Assembly: GCA_947452235.1 (NCBI GenBank)
Contig: CANGBK010000002.1
Location: 25,679-89,678 of the forward strand
From: Micrococcales bacterium
Lineage (GTDB): Bacteria; Actinomycetota; Actinomycetes; Actinomycetales; Microbacteriaceae
Length of the DNA: 64,000 bases
Reading direction: 5' to 3'
A program made the translations under genes and the position numbers. The notes below the pieces were generated by a model. It ran no database searches. It was not told the origin of the DNA and was given only the letters and a program-made list of their open reading frames with translations. Of this stretch, positions 36,376-45,570 are shown piece by piece; positions within the stretch are counted from its first letter, which is position 1, and every line of letters starts with the position of its first letter.

Positions 36376-37326
36376 TTATCTTGACTGTGAACCATGGCGA
36401 GCCAGGTCTGCCGCACCGATAGCGCCTGCTTCGTTTACAAGCTCTGCTGTTACCAGTTTGATCTCTGGTCTAAAGCCTCTAGCTGGCAGATGTTCTAGGT
36501 AGGCATCACGGATTGGTGCCAAAAGGGTCTCGCCTAGCACACTCACTCCTCCACCGATAACCACGATTTCTGGATCTAATAAAGCTGAGATTGAAGCAAT
36601 TGCAGTTCCTAAGTTCTTTCCCAGTTGGTTCAAAATGCTTAGCGCACCCTCATCACCATCGAGAATGGCCTGATAAACCATTGCGCCGGTTAGCTCATCC
36701 GCTGAACCGCAGAGGTCGGTAAGTCTTTTCGCTTCTGGTTTGCCTGAACGAACTAGATCTTTGCCCATGTTCAGTAGTGCTGTTCCTGAACCGTATTGCT
36801 CAAGGCAGCCTTTTTGACCACAACCGCAATCTTTACCGTTTGGAATGAAGTTCATGTGACCAATTTCGCCACCGATACCAAAGCCACCACGCATCAACTT
36901 GCCGTTAGTAACGATCGCTCCACCAACGCCGGTTCCAACTGTCACCATGACCATGTTCTTTGAACCTCGGCCAGCACCAAAACGGTATTCAGCCCAACCT
37001 GCAGCGTTGGCATCATTTTCAATAAAAACTTCACCTGAGACACGTTCTTGGATTTTTGCTTTAAGTGGTTCATTACGGAAGCTCAGGTTAGGTGAATACC
37101 TAACCATCGAACCCTCGGCATCAATAAACCCAGCGGCAGCAACACCAACTGAAGAAACCTCGTCGTCGACCTTCAAAGAGTTGATCATGGCAACTACAGC
37201 ATCAACCAGAGCTTCAGTGTCCTGGGCTGGGGTTGGGACACGCTCCTCGCGAAGAACTTTCGCGTCACCGTCGATTAGACAGCCAGCGATCTTGGTGCCA
37301 CCTATGTCTATACCTATGCTCAACAT
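36376..37326 (-). CDS. ROK family glucokinase
   Basis: ATP- or polyphosphate-dependent phosphorylation of glucose. N-terminal phosphate loop GIDIGGTKIAG, catalytic ENDANAAGWAE, glucose motif GEIGHMN and the zinc-binding CGCGQKGCLEQYGSG identify a ROK sugar kinase; lack of an N-terminal HTH makes it an enzyme, not a repressor. 316 residues. AAGGAAA precedes the ATG. First gene of its operon, divergent from the acyl-CoA ligase. Confidence 0.92.
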   Translation of the reverse strand: MLSIGIDIGGTKIAGCLIDGDAKVLREERVPTPAQDTEALVDAVVAMINSLKVDDEVSSVGVAAAGFIDAEGSMVRYSPNLSFRNEPLKAKIQERVSGEVFIENDANAAGWAEYRFGAGRGSKNMVMVTVGTGVGGAIVTNGKLMRGGFGIGGEIGHMNFIPNGKDCGCGQKGCLEQYGSGTALLNMGKDLVRSGKPEAKRLTDLCGSADELTGAMVYQAILDGDEGALSILNQLGKNLGTAIASISALLDPEIVVIGGGVSVLGETLLAPIRDAYLEHLPARGFRPEIKLVTAELVNEAGAIGAADLARHGSQSR

Positions 37327-37465
37327 GCTTTTTCCTTGATTTGACTAACTTTGTAAGTTTACCGCCCGAGATAGGCTCTGCGGAAAGTGCTTTAGAGGTA
37401 AAAATACCCCTAAACCTTGGGTAGAGTAAGTGAAAGTTTGATTTCCAGACAAAGGTGGTGGAGTT

Positions 37466-39304
37466 TTGAAGGTTTTCGAGGTCCCAAGCATGGTCACTTC
37501 CCCCGACCATTACAACATCACGGATTTGCTCATTAACCGAGTAAATAAAGATCCTCAGCTTCCTTTAATGTCGAAGCAAACTGCCCCAAATGTTTGGGAA
37601 GAAGTAACAGCTGGTGATTACCTAGCTGAAGTTAAAGCTCTTGCTAAAGGTTTTATAGCGGCCGGTATTGAACCAGGTCAACGTGTTGGCATCATGAGTC
37701 ACACCAGATACGAGTGGGCTCTTTGCGATTTTGCTTTATGGTTTGCTGGAGCATGTTCAGTTCCTATTTATGAGAGCTCAGCTCCATCCCAGATGGAGTG
37801 GAATCTGAGTGATTCAGGTTCAGTTTCAGTAATTCTTGAAAACAAAGAGATGGCAGCTTCATACAAATTCATCGAAGGTTCATTACCTCAGGTGAAGAAC
37901 GTTTGGATTATCGAAGGTTCTGACCTTAGTGATCTAGTAGATCAAGGAACAAAGATTTCTGATGAGATTCTTGAAGCCAGAAGAACTTCAGCAGGTTTAG
38001 ATTCTCTTGCAACAATCATCTACACATCTGGAACTACAGGCAGGCCTAAAGGCTGTGAGCTTCTACACAGAGGTTTCGTAGATCTTTGTGAGAATGCTCA
38101 GGCAGTTCTTCCGGAAGTTGTTTGCCCTGGTGGTTCAACTGTTCTGTTCCTTCCTATGGCTCACGTTTTTGCAAGATTTGTTTCAGTGCTGTGTGCAGCT
38201 TCCGGTGTTCAGGTTGGTCACCAGCCAGATGCTAAGAATGTTGCTCCTGCTATGCAGAGCTTCCACCCAACTTTCCTTCTTGCCGTTCCTCGAGTTTTTG
38301 AAAAGGTTTACAACTCTGCAGAACAACGAGCAGAATCTGGCGGTAAAGGAAACATCTTCCGTAAGGCAGCAGAAACTGCTATCGCCTGGTCTGAGGCTCT
38401 GGACACACCTAAAGGTCCTTCACTTTCACTGAACATCAAGCACAAACTCTTCGATGTTTTGGTCTATAAGAAACTCCGCGCAGCTATGGGTGGAAGAGTC
38501 AAGTATGCGATTAGTGGTGGTGGACCGCTAGGAACTAGACTCGGTCACTTCTATCGCGCTATCGGTCTTATTGTGTTGGAAGGTTACGGACTAACTGAAA
38601 CAACTGCACCGGTAACTATTGGAAGACCAGGAAACCTAAAGATTGGCAAGGTCGGTTTCCCACTTCCAGGATGTGCTGTTCAGATTGCTGAAGATGGTGA
38701 AATCTGGCTGAAGGGTTCTAACGTTCTAAAAAGCTATTGGAACAACAAGGATGCAACCAAGTCAACTTTCGAAGGTGAATGGTTCAAAACCGGTGACATC
38801 GGAACTCTTGACGAAGATGGCTTCTTAGCTATCACCGGCCGTAAGAAGGAACTAATTATCACTGCTGGTGGTAAGAATGTTGCTCCAGCTCTACTTGAAG
38901 ATCCACTTCGCGCTAATCCATTAATCAGCCAGGCTGTTGTAATTGGGGATGCGAAACCGTTCGTCTCTGTGTTGCTTTCCCTGGATGAAGAAATGCTTCC
39001 TATGTGGCTAGAGAACAACGGTGTTAAAGACAAACTCACTTTAGATCAGGCAAGAAATAATTCACTAGTTCTAGCTGAAGTTTCTAAGGCCATTGAAGCA
39101 GTAAACAAGAACTTCTCAACTGCAGAGTCGATTAGAAAGTTTGCTATCTTGCCTCAGGATCTAACTGAAAAGAGTGGTCACCTAACTCCTTCACTAAAGA
39201 TCAAGCGAAGTGTTGTGAATGAAGATTTCGGCAACTTGGTAGACGACATCTATGCAGATAGCGCCAAGTCAACCTGTCACAACATCGGCGATTACCGAAT
39301 CTAA
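37466..39304 (+). CDS. long-chain fatty acid-CoA ligase (AMP-forming)
   Basis: Activates fatty acids to acyl-CoA via acyl-adenylate. ATP/AMP signature YTSGTTGRPKG (~189-199), GYGLTETTAPVT (~369-380), hinge and TGDIGTLDEDGFLAITGRKKELIITAGGKNV (~443-473). 612 residues, FadD15-like length. TTG start at 37466 has AAAGGTGG seven bases upstream and is preferred; ATG at 37490 is the alternative. The 139-bp divergent gap to glucokinase must hold both promoters; only weak candidates seen (TAGAGT at about 37422). Stop interlocks with convergent def (CTAA). Confidence 0.93.
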   Translation: MKVFEVPSMVTSPDHYNITDLLINRVNKDPQLPLMSKQTAPNVWEEVTAGDYLAEVKALAKGFIAAGIEPGQRVGIMSHTRYEWALCDFALWFAGACSVPIYESSAPSQMEWNLSDSGSVSVILENKEMAASYKFIEGSLPQVKNVWIIEGSDLSDLVDQGTKISDEILEARRTSAGLDSLATIIYTSGTTGRPKGCELLHRGFVDLCENAQAVLPEVVCPGGSTVLFLPMAHVFARFVSVLCAASGVQVGHQPDAKNVAPAMQSFHPTFLLAVPRVFEKVYNSAEQRAESGGKGNIFRKAAETAIAWSEALDTPKGPSLSLNIKHKLFDVLVYKKLRAAMGGRVKYAISGGGPLGTRLGHFYRAIGLIVLEGYGLTETTAPVTIGRPGNLKIGKVGFPLPGCAVQIAEDGEIWLKGSNVLKSYWNNKDATKSTFEGEWFKTGDIGTLDEDGFLAITGRKKELIITAGGKNVAPALLEDPLRANPLISQAVVIGDAKPFVSVLLSLDEEMLPMWLENNGVKDKLTLDQARNNSLVLAEVSKAIEAVNKNFSTAESIRKFAILPQDLTEKSGHLTPSLKIKRSVVNEDFGNLVDDIYADSAKSTCHNIGDYRI

Positions 39305-39798
39305 CGTAAGAACCAATCACTATCACGAAGTGTTGCCATAGCCTTCTTACGCTCTTCCGGGCTCAGTCGATCTAGATAAACAAACCCGTTTAGGTGATCA
39401 AACTCATGCTGCAACGCCTGGGCTAATAATCCCTCGCCAGTTATGGTGATGTAACTTCCATCAAGCTGGTAACCAGATAAAGAAGCCTTTGGATATCTAA
39501 GAGTTGGGTGCCACAAACCCGGAACTGATAAGCAACCCTCTTCAACAAGCTCTGGTTCACCAAAAACTTCTAAGTTTTCTGGATTGATTAGATAACCCAG
39601 TTCACCATTGCAGTTAAAACTGAATGCTCTAAGGCCAACGCCTATTTGATTAGCCGCCACACCAGCACGACCAGGAACCTGAGTTGTATCTAAAAGGTCT
39701 TTTACTAAATCCCCTGCGCTTTGACCAAAATCTTTGATTGGGTCGCAAACACTTTTTAGAACGGGATTGCCATAAAGGCGTATCTCTCTGACTGCCAT
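39301..39798 (-). CDS. def: peptide deformylase
   Basis: Removes the formyl group from nascent N-terminal methionine. Three signature motifs: GVAANQIG (~46-53), EEGCLSVPG (metal cysteine, ~88-96) and QHEFDHLNG (HEXXH metal helix, ~131-139). 165 residues. Three bases downstream of the MinD-like gene on the same strand. Confidence 0.96.
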   Translation of the reverse strand: MAVREIRLYGNPVLKSVCDPIKDFGQSAGDLVKDLLDTTQVPGRAGVAANQIGVGLRAFSFNCNGELGYLINPENLEVFGEPELVEEGCLSVPGLWHPTLRYPKASLSGYQLDGSYITITGEGLLAQALQHEFDHLNGFVYLDRLSPEERKKAMATLRDSDWFLR

Positions 39799-39801
39799 AA
39801 G

Positions 39802-40989
39802 TTACTTAGAGTTCGCTAGACCTTCAACAACCAGAGCCGCTAACTCACGAGCAGCTGCCTTGGTGTTTTTGTGTAGTTGGTCAAACTTGATAACTGATCC
39901 GGCTGCTAGAGCTGGGTCATAAGGAATCTTCACAACTGCACGAACACGAGATTTGAAGTGAGCTTCAATCTCGTCAAGCTTAACCAAGTTTGTTCCCTGA
40001 GTTGCAGTGTTTAGAGCAACGACAGAGTTACGAACAAGATCCCCATAACCGTTAGCTTCAAGCCAGGTTAGAGTCTCTGAAGCCAGCCTTGCTTCATCAA
40101 CTGAACCACCAGAAACGATAACTAGTCCGTTTGCTCTTTGCAAAGTTGGACGCATTACTGAGTGAACAATACCTGTTCCACAGTCAGTCAGGATGACGCT
40201 GTAATAACGTGCAGCCATGTCTGCAACAACGTTGTAGTCACCTTCATCGAAAGCTTCTGAAAGCATTGGGTCGCTATCTGAAGCAAGAACGTGTAAACGT
40301 GTTGCATCTCTTGAAACCATGGTTGCAAAGTCAGTGAATCCATCAATTGCAGCTGCACGGTTAACAACATCTCTAACAGTGAAACGAGTTGACTTACTCA
40401 CACGTTCAGCAAGTGTTCCACGGTCAGGGTTAGCGTCGATAGCGATAACGCGATCTTCACGCACTAGAGCCATAGCCATACCCAAAAGAGTTGAAACTGT
40501 TGTCTTACCAACACCACCCTTACGGGTTAGCACTGGCACGAACTTAGCTCCACCTTCAAGCGGTGCACCAATACGCGCATCAATTGCTTTACGCTCACGA
40601 ACCTTTAGAGAATCGCCTAGGTTCACGCTCTTGAAAGTTAAGAAGTAGAAGAAACGTCTGAAACCTGATTCAGGTGCTGGCCGGTTGCGAGGAGAGACAT
40701 CGATCAGGCGATCAGCTGTTAGCATCGCAGCTGGCTCTGGCTGTTCAAAAGCATCGCCACGAAGAGAATCTCTTCTGGTGTATCCAGCAGAAGCGTTAGC
40801 TAAAACGTCGGTTTCAGATGCACCACCTGAAGCAACGATGGATGTTGATTCGGTAACCACACGAATAGATGAAGTGGTTGGGCTTAAGTCAACTGTTCCA
40901 GCATCTAACACCACTTCGGTTAGGTCGGCTGTAACTTTAGGCTCGGCATTTCTGCGACGAGAGAGTCCTTTTTCTGGCTTATCAGACAC
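39802..40989 (-). CDS. MinD/ParA-like P-loop ATPase
   Basis: Deviant Walker ATPase with TRKGGVGKTTVSTLLGMAMA (~155-172), DANPDRG and a LTDCGTGI switch region. A ~145-residue disordered N-terminus rich in Ser/Thr/Val and acidic residues precedes it, typical of actinobacterial MinD-like proteins of unsettled role (division site, secretion or flagella-like systems). GTG 40989 (VSDKPEKG) has AAAGG seven bases upstream, better than the track's TTG at 41016; 395 residues. A strong promoter and a short upstream ORF precede it. No partner gene identified. Confidence 0.85.
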   Translation of the reverse strand: MSDKPEKGLSRRRNAEPKVTADLTEVVLDAGTVDLSPTTSSIRVVTESTSIVASGGASETDVLANASAGYTRRDSLRGDAFEQPEPAAMLTADRLIDVSPRNRPAPESGFRRFFYFLTFKSVNLGDSLKVRERKAIDARIGAPLEGGAKFVPVLTRKGGVGKTTVSTLLGMAMALVREDRVIAIDANPDRGTLAERVSKSTRFTVRDVVNRAAAIDGFTDFATMVSRDATRLHVLASDSDPMLSEAFDEGDYNVVADMAARYYSVILTDCGTGIVHSVMRPTLQRANGLVIVSGGSVDEARLASETLTWLEANGYGDLVRNSVVALNTATQGTNLVKLDEIEAHFKSRVRAVVKIPYDPALAAGSVIKFDQLHKNTKAAARELAALVVEGLANSK

Positions 40990-41020
40990 TTGAAGACCTT
41001 TTCCTAATTCCGGCAAACAT
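40982..41020 (-). CDS. possible leaderless 12-codon upstream ORF
   Basis: ATG at 41020 lies exactly six bases after the -10 TAGCCT, so an mRNA could begin at its A. It encodes MFAGIRKRSSSV and its TGA stop overlaps the downstream GTG start of the MinD-like gene in another frame. Speculative; could be a translational coupler. Confidence 0.3.
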   Translation of the reverse strand: MFAGIRKRSSSV

Positions 41021-41026
41021 TCGTAA

Positions 41027-41055
41027 AGGCTAACCTTTACAACTACGTAAGTCTA
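41027..41055 (-). promoter_or_regulatory. promoter of the MinD-like gene
   Basis: Minus strand TAGACT (41055-41050), 17-base spacer, TAGCCT (41032-41027). The -10 is held in a GTAAAGG/CCTTTAC inverted repeat (41023-41029 and 41034-41040, four-base loop). The site lies in the 70-bp gap after pyruvate carboxylase. The repeat lacks a T-run, so it may be an operator. Confidence 0.5.
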
Positions 41056-41059
41056 TTCG

Positions 41060-44000
41060 CTAGAGCGGTTCAATAACGAGAATCAGGTCCCCGGCTTCAA
41101 CTGATTGGGTCTTTGATATAGCCAATCTGCGGACAGTTCCCGCTAAATTAGCGGTAATCGTGGCTTCCATCTTCATGGCTTCAATGGTGGCAACCGGCGC
41201 TCCAGGCTCAACCAATGCGCCTTCGAGTACCTGAAGTGTGACAACACCGGCAAAAGGTGCCGCTACTTCCCCAGGCTTAGAAATATCAGCTTTCTCGGCT
41301 GAAATCACGTTTGTGGCTATCTTTCTGTCCCTAATGTTAATCGGTCTTAGCTGACCATTTAGGGTTGCCATTACGGTTCTAAAGCCCTTGGCATCAGCAC
41401 TAGAGATAGCTTCAAGCCCGATAAAGAGTTTGACACCTTTACTAATCTCAACTACATGCTCTTGGCCATGTTCAAGCCCATACAAATAATCAATAGTTTC
41501 AATTGGATCAAGGTTTGAATACTGAGCGCGGAACTTATCAAATTCGGCAGTTGGACCTGGGAAAAGCAATCTGTTTAAAGTTTTTCTTCTGGTCTTGCCA
41601 TCATCAGAAGCAAGTGCCTCTAGTTCCTCTGTTTTTAGTTCAGCAACGCCAAACTTAATGTTCTTACCAGCTAAGACTTTGGTTCTAAAAGGTTCTGGCC
41701 AACCACCTGGCAAATCACCAAGTTCACCGGCCATGAAACCAACCACAGAATCTGGAATGTCATAGTTCTGCGGATTTTCAGCAAAGTCTTTAGGGTCTGC
41801 GTTAACCGCTACCAAGTGCAGGGCAAGATCGCCTACTACTTTTGACGACGGGGTCACCTTTGGAGGTCTACCCAGAATCTGGTTAGCAGCTGCATACATG
41901 TCTTCAACTTTTTCAAACTGGTTACCCAGCCCAAGTGAAATAGCCTGCTGACGAAGGTTGCTTAGCTGACCTCCCGGAATCTCATGTTTATAAACACGAC
42001 CGGTTGGGCCTGACAAACCAGACTCAAATGGAGCATAAAGTTTGCGAACACTCTCCCAGTAAGGCTCCAGAGCAGTAATTTGGTTCAAAGTAATACCTGA
42101 ATCAAATTTGGTGTGTTCAAGAGCAGCTATCAGCGCAGACGCTGCTGGCTGGCTTGTTGTTCCAGCCATTGGAGCTGAGGCAACATCAACTGCATCAACA
42201 CCAGCTTCAATTGCGGCCATCAGGGTGGCTAATTGACCACCGGCTGTGTCATGGGTGTGCAAATGAACTGGCAGAGCAAATTTTTCTCGGAGAGCTGATA
42301 CGAGAGTTCTAGCAGCCTCAGGTCTGAGTAGTCCAGCCATATCTTTGATTGCAAGAATGTGTGCACCGGCAGCAACAATCTTCTCGGCAAGAGCTAAGTA
42401 ATACTCAAGGGTATATAGATCTTCTTTTGGATCTAGTAAGTCGCCTGTGTAACAGATGGCAACTTCAGCAACAGCAGTCTTAGTTTCTAGAACTGCTTCA
42501 ATCGCTGGAAGCATTTGGTTTACATCATTTAGAGCATCAAAGATTCTAAAGATGTCAACGCCACTTGAAACCGCTTCCCTAACGAAAGCCTTTGTTACTT
42601 CAACCGGGTAAGGTGTGTAGCCAACAGTGTTTCTTCCACGAAGCAACATTTGAATACAAATGTTTGGCATTGCATCTCGAAGTTGGGCTAGGCGATCCCA
42701 AGGGTCTTCACCTAAGAATCTAAGCGCAACATCGTAGGTTGCTCCACCCCAAGCTTCAACCGAGAAGAGCTCAGGAAGAATTCTTGCCTGGTATGGAGCA
42801 ACTTCGACCAAATCTCTGGCTCGAACCCTGGTTGCCAGAAGCGATTGGTGAGCATCTCTGAAAGTCGTATCGGTAATCGCAACAGCCTGCTGATTGCGAA
42901 GTTTTTCTGAAAAGGCTTTGGGCCCAAGGGTAAGTAGTTCTTGTCTTGAACCACTTGGTGCAGGCTGAGCTAGATCCAACTTAGGAAGTTTGCTCTTAGG
43001 TGAAACAAGACTTCCCCTTGACCCATAAGGCTGGTTCACTGTGACATCAGCTAACCAAGTTAAGATTTTGCTTCCGCGGTCCTGTGAAGGATAAGCGTTG
43101 AGAAGTTGCGGACGCTCTTCAATAAAAGCAGTGCTTAGCTCCCCTGCCATAAAACTTGGGTCGGATAGCACTCCTTGCAAGAATGCGATGTTAGTTGAGA
43201 CACCTCTAATTCTGAACTCCGCTAGCGCTCTTTGAGCACGAAGTGAAGCTGACTTGAAATCTCTGCCACGTGCAATCAGTTTGACTAATAGAGAATCAAA
43301 ATGCGGATTGATCTCGCTTCCAGTTGCTGCTGTTCCACCATCCAGACGAATACCTGCGCCACCAGGTGAACGGTAGGTGGTTATTTTGCCTGTGTCTGGC
43401 CTAAACCCAGCGGTTGGATCTTCTGTTGTAATGCGGCATTGAATAGCAAAGCCGTGCATTTCAATTTTGTCTTGAGTGAGCCCGAGTTCTTCAAGCGATT
43501 CACCAGAAGCTATCCTCATTTGAGCTTGGACTAAATCAACCTCAGTGATTTCTTCTGTGACGGTATGTTCAACTTGAATACGTGGATTCATTTCAATGAA
43601 CACATGCTTACCGGCATTAGGTCCAACCGTATCAATCAGGAATTCAACAGTTCCTGCGTTCACATAACCAACCTGTTTAGCAAATGCAACTGCGTCGCGA
43701 TAAAGCTCTTGACGAAGATTTTCTTCTAGGTTAGGCGCAGGAGCAATCTCAACAACTTTTTGATTTCTTCTTTGAACAGAACAGTCACGTTCAAAAAGAT
43801 GAACCACATTACCTTGAGAGTCAGCAAGGATCTGAACCTCAATGTGTCTTGGTCGAAGAACTGCCTGCTCTAAAAAGACTCTTGCATCACCAAAAGCACT
43901 CTCCGCTTCACGGCTAGCTTCATTAAGAGCAGCTACTAACTCGGTAGGTTCAGCAACACGACGCATTCCACGTCCGCCACCACCGGCAACAGCCTTCACA

Positions 44001-44467
44001 AAAAGTGGGAATCCGATCTTGTTGGATTCAGCAACTAATTCATCAACATCGGCGGATTGGATTGAAGATTTGAGAACAGGAACTCCCGCAGCAATAGCAG
44101 CTTCCTTAGCGTTGACCTTGTTGCCAGCTAGCTCTAAAACTGCTGAACCAGGACCGATAAAAACTATTCCGTTTTCTTTGGCTGCTTCAGCTAGTTCTGG
44201 GTTTTCAGAAAGAAACCCGTATCCTGGGTAAATCGCGTCAGCCCCAGATTCTTTGGCGACCCTGATGATTTCTTGAATATCCAGATAGGCGCGAACTGGA
44301 TGACCAATTTCACCAATCTGGTAAGCCTCATCGGCTTTTTGACGGTGTAAAGAGTTTCGGTCTTCATAGGCAAATACAGCAACTGTTTTAGCGCCAAGCT
44401 CATAGGCAGCACGGAAGGCACGGATGGCTATTTCGCCACGGTTAGCAACCAAAATCTTCTTAAACAC
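41060..44467 (-). CDS. pyc: pyruvate carboxylase
   Basis: Biotin enzyme carboxylating pyruvate to oxaloacetate, the main anaplerotic route. Biotin carboxylase domain (KILVANRGEIAIRAFRAA; GGGGRGMR; FIEMNPRIQVEHTVTEE), carboxyltransferase domain (ITDTTFRDAHQSLLATRVR; HTHDTAGG), and C-terminal biotinyl domain with EAMKMEA (Lys ~1099). GTG 44467 is preferred over 44512 because AAGGA lies upstream and the protein then starts at FKKILVANRG. 1135 residues, typical. Divergent from the ParA-like gene, 65 bp away. Confidence 0.97.
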   Translation of the reverse strand: MFKKILVANRGEIAIRAFRAAYELGAKTVAVFAYEDRNSLHRQKADEAYQIGEIGHPVRAYLDIQEIIRVAKESGADAIYPGYGFLSENPELAEAAKENGIVFIGPGSAVLELAGNKVNAKEAAIAAGVPVLKSSIQSADVDELVAESNKIGFPLFVKAVAGGGGRGMRRVAEPTELVAALNEASREAESAFGDARVFLEQAVLRPRHIEVQILADSQGNVVHLFERDCSVQRRNQKVVEIAPAPNLEENLRQELYRDAVAFAKQVGYVNAGTVEFLIDTVGPNAGKHVFIEMNPRIQVEHTVTEEITEVDLVQAQMRIASGESLEELGLTQDKIEMHGFAIQCRITTEDPTAGFRPDTGKITTYRSPGGAGIRLDGGTAATGSEINPHFDSLLVKLIARGRDFKSASLRAQRALAEFRIRGVSTNIAFLQGVLSDPSFMAGELSTAFIEERPQLLNAYPSQDRGSKILTWLADVTVNQPYGSRGSLVSPKSKLPKLDLAQPAPSGSRQELLTLGPKAFSEKLRNQQAVAITDTTFRDAHQSLLATRVRARDLVEVAPYQARILPELFSVEAWGGATYDVALRFLGEDPWDRLAQLRDAMPNICIQMLLRGRNTVGYTPYPVEVTKAFVREAVSSGVDIFRIFDALNDVNQMLPAIEAVLETKTAVAEVAICYTGDLLDPKEDLYTLEYYLALAEKIVAAGAHILAIKDMAGLLRPEAARTLVSALREKFALPVHLHTHDTAGGQLATLMAAIEAGVDAVDVASAPMAGTTSQPAASALIAALEHTKFDSGITLNQITALEPYWESVRKLYAPFESGLSGPTGRVYKHEIPGGQLSNLRQQAISLGLGNQFEKVEDMYAAANQILGRPPKVTPSSKVVGDLALHLVAVNADPKDFAENPQNYDIPDSVVGFMAGELGDLPGGWPEPFRTKVLAGKNIKFGVAELKTEELEALASDDGKTRRKTLNRLLFPGPTAEFDKFRAQYSNLDPIETIDYLYGLEHGQEHVVEISKGVKLFIGLEAISSADAKGFRTVMATLNGQLRPINIRDRKIATNVISAEKADISKPGEVAAPFAGVVTLQVLEGALVEPGAPVATIEAMKMEATITANLAGTVRRLAISKTQSVEAGDLILVIEPL

Positions 44468-44532
44468 GATTTTCCTTACTGCTTTACGAACAAATACGGG
44501 GTTGCACTTCAATCAAAAGGTAGCCTAGGTAG

Positions 44533-45570
44533 GTGCACGTATTAAGCATTAGCGCCTTGAAGGGCGGAGTTGGTAAGACCACCATTACTTTGGGCCTTGC
44601 CTCTTCCGCCATGCAACGTGGCCTGCGAACTTTGGTGATAGACCTCGATCCGCAATGCAATACAAGCAATGGTTTAGGTGCAGTTGGGGATTTTGATGTT
44701 ACAGCGGCGGAAGTAATCAAGAAACCCCGGCACAACACTGTGTCTGAGGCAATTCTAGTCTCATCTTGGGCTAAGGGACAGACTGGCAAGTTAGATGTCA
44801 TGGTGGGTCATTCAAGACTTACCGCAGCCAATGTGACCAACCCCTCATTCAAAAAACTTTGGAACCTAGAACAGGCTTTAGCTAAGGTCGAGCCTTCGTA
44901 CGATCTTGTTTTGATAGACACACCCCCATCCATAAACGCTCTAACCCGTATGGCCTGGGTTGCTAGTGACCGCGTTTTGCTGGTTACCGAACCAACTATC
45001 AACTCGGTTCTAGCTGTTGAATCTGCCACTAAGGCTTTGACTGAATTGCGAAAGCAAGTTAATCGAAATGTCACACTGATGGGTATCGTAATCAACCGTT
45101 TAAGAACAACGGTTGCTGAGCACCAATTTAGAATCAATGAACTTGAAGAGCTTTATGGTTCTCAACTTGTTGACAGCGTCTTTGAAGAAAAATCAGTTAT
45201 TGCTCAAGCACAGGGCTCAGGCAGAGCAATCCACTCCTTCCCTGGACAAGCAGCTGCCAAAATTGCTGCTCAATTTGATTTACTTTTAGAAAAAGTTCAA
45301 CAGTCTTTTGCATACGATGACATCAGAAGAATTGAACAATCCGGAAGAAACGCTAAGAATCGCCATTCAAAGCGCAGCCACGATGCAGAACCTAAACGTT
45401 CTGGCAGAAGATCTGCTGAGCCTCGAGCAAATGCTGGTGAAAGAGTTGAACTTGTTAAGACAGCCCCTGTTGCGCCTGAATACCAGGATCAATTTAGCGA
45501 GGCTTTACGGCAAACACTGACCAGTAAGCAAATCAAAGCTATTACTGAAAGTGATTCAGAAGAGGACTAA
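44533..45570 (+). CDS. ParA-family ATPase with basic C-terminal tail
   Basis: Deviant Walker A KGGVGKTTITLGLA (residues ~10-23), DLDPQCNTSNGLG and LVLIDTPPSINAL are canonical ParA motifs. After the ATPase domain (~255) comes a charged, probably disordered tail of ~90 residues (RNAKNRHSKRSHDAEPKRSGRRS). No ParB adjoins it, so it is not an obvious partition pair; partner unknown. Start GTG has TAGCCT six bases upstream, the leaderless arrangement. Stop interlocks with the convergent MerR gene (CTAA). Chromosomal parA with scpAB is a separate gene at 53895. Confidence 0.87.
   Translation: MHVLSISALKGGVGKTTITLGLASSAMQRGLRTLVIDLDPQCNTSNGLGAVGDFDVTAAEVIKKPRHNTVSEAILVSSWAKGQTGKLDVMVGHSRLTAANVTNPSFKKLWNLEQALAKVEPSYDLVLIDTPPSINALTRMAWVASDRVLLVTEPTINSVLAVESATKALTELRKQVNRNVTLMGIVINRLRTTVAEHQFRINELEELYGSQLVDSVFEEKSVIAQAQGSGRAIHSFPGQAAAKIAAQFDLLLEKVQQSFAYDDIRRIEQSGRNAKNRHSKRSHDAEPKRSGRRSAEPRANAGERVELVKTAPVAPEYQDQFSEALRQTLTSKQIKAITESDSEED

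Noticed and set aside
44484-44801. Minus-strand ORF of 105 aa antisense to the ParA-like gene
   Set aside because: Spans the pyc/ParA intergenic region and mirrors the Walker region; no ribosome site; shadow.
45308-45520. ORF of 70 aa inside the ParA-like gene
   Set aside because: Same-strand overlap in a different frame, no ribosome site and low-quality composition; a shadow of the real gene.
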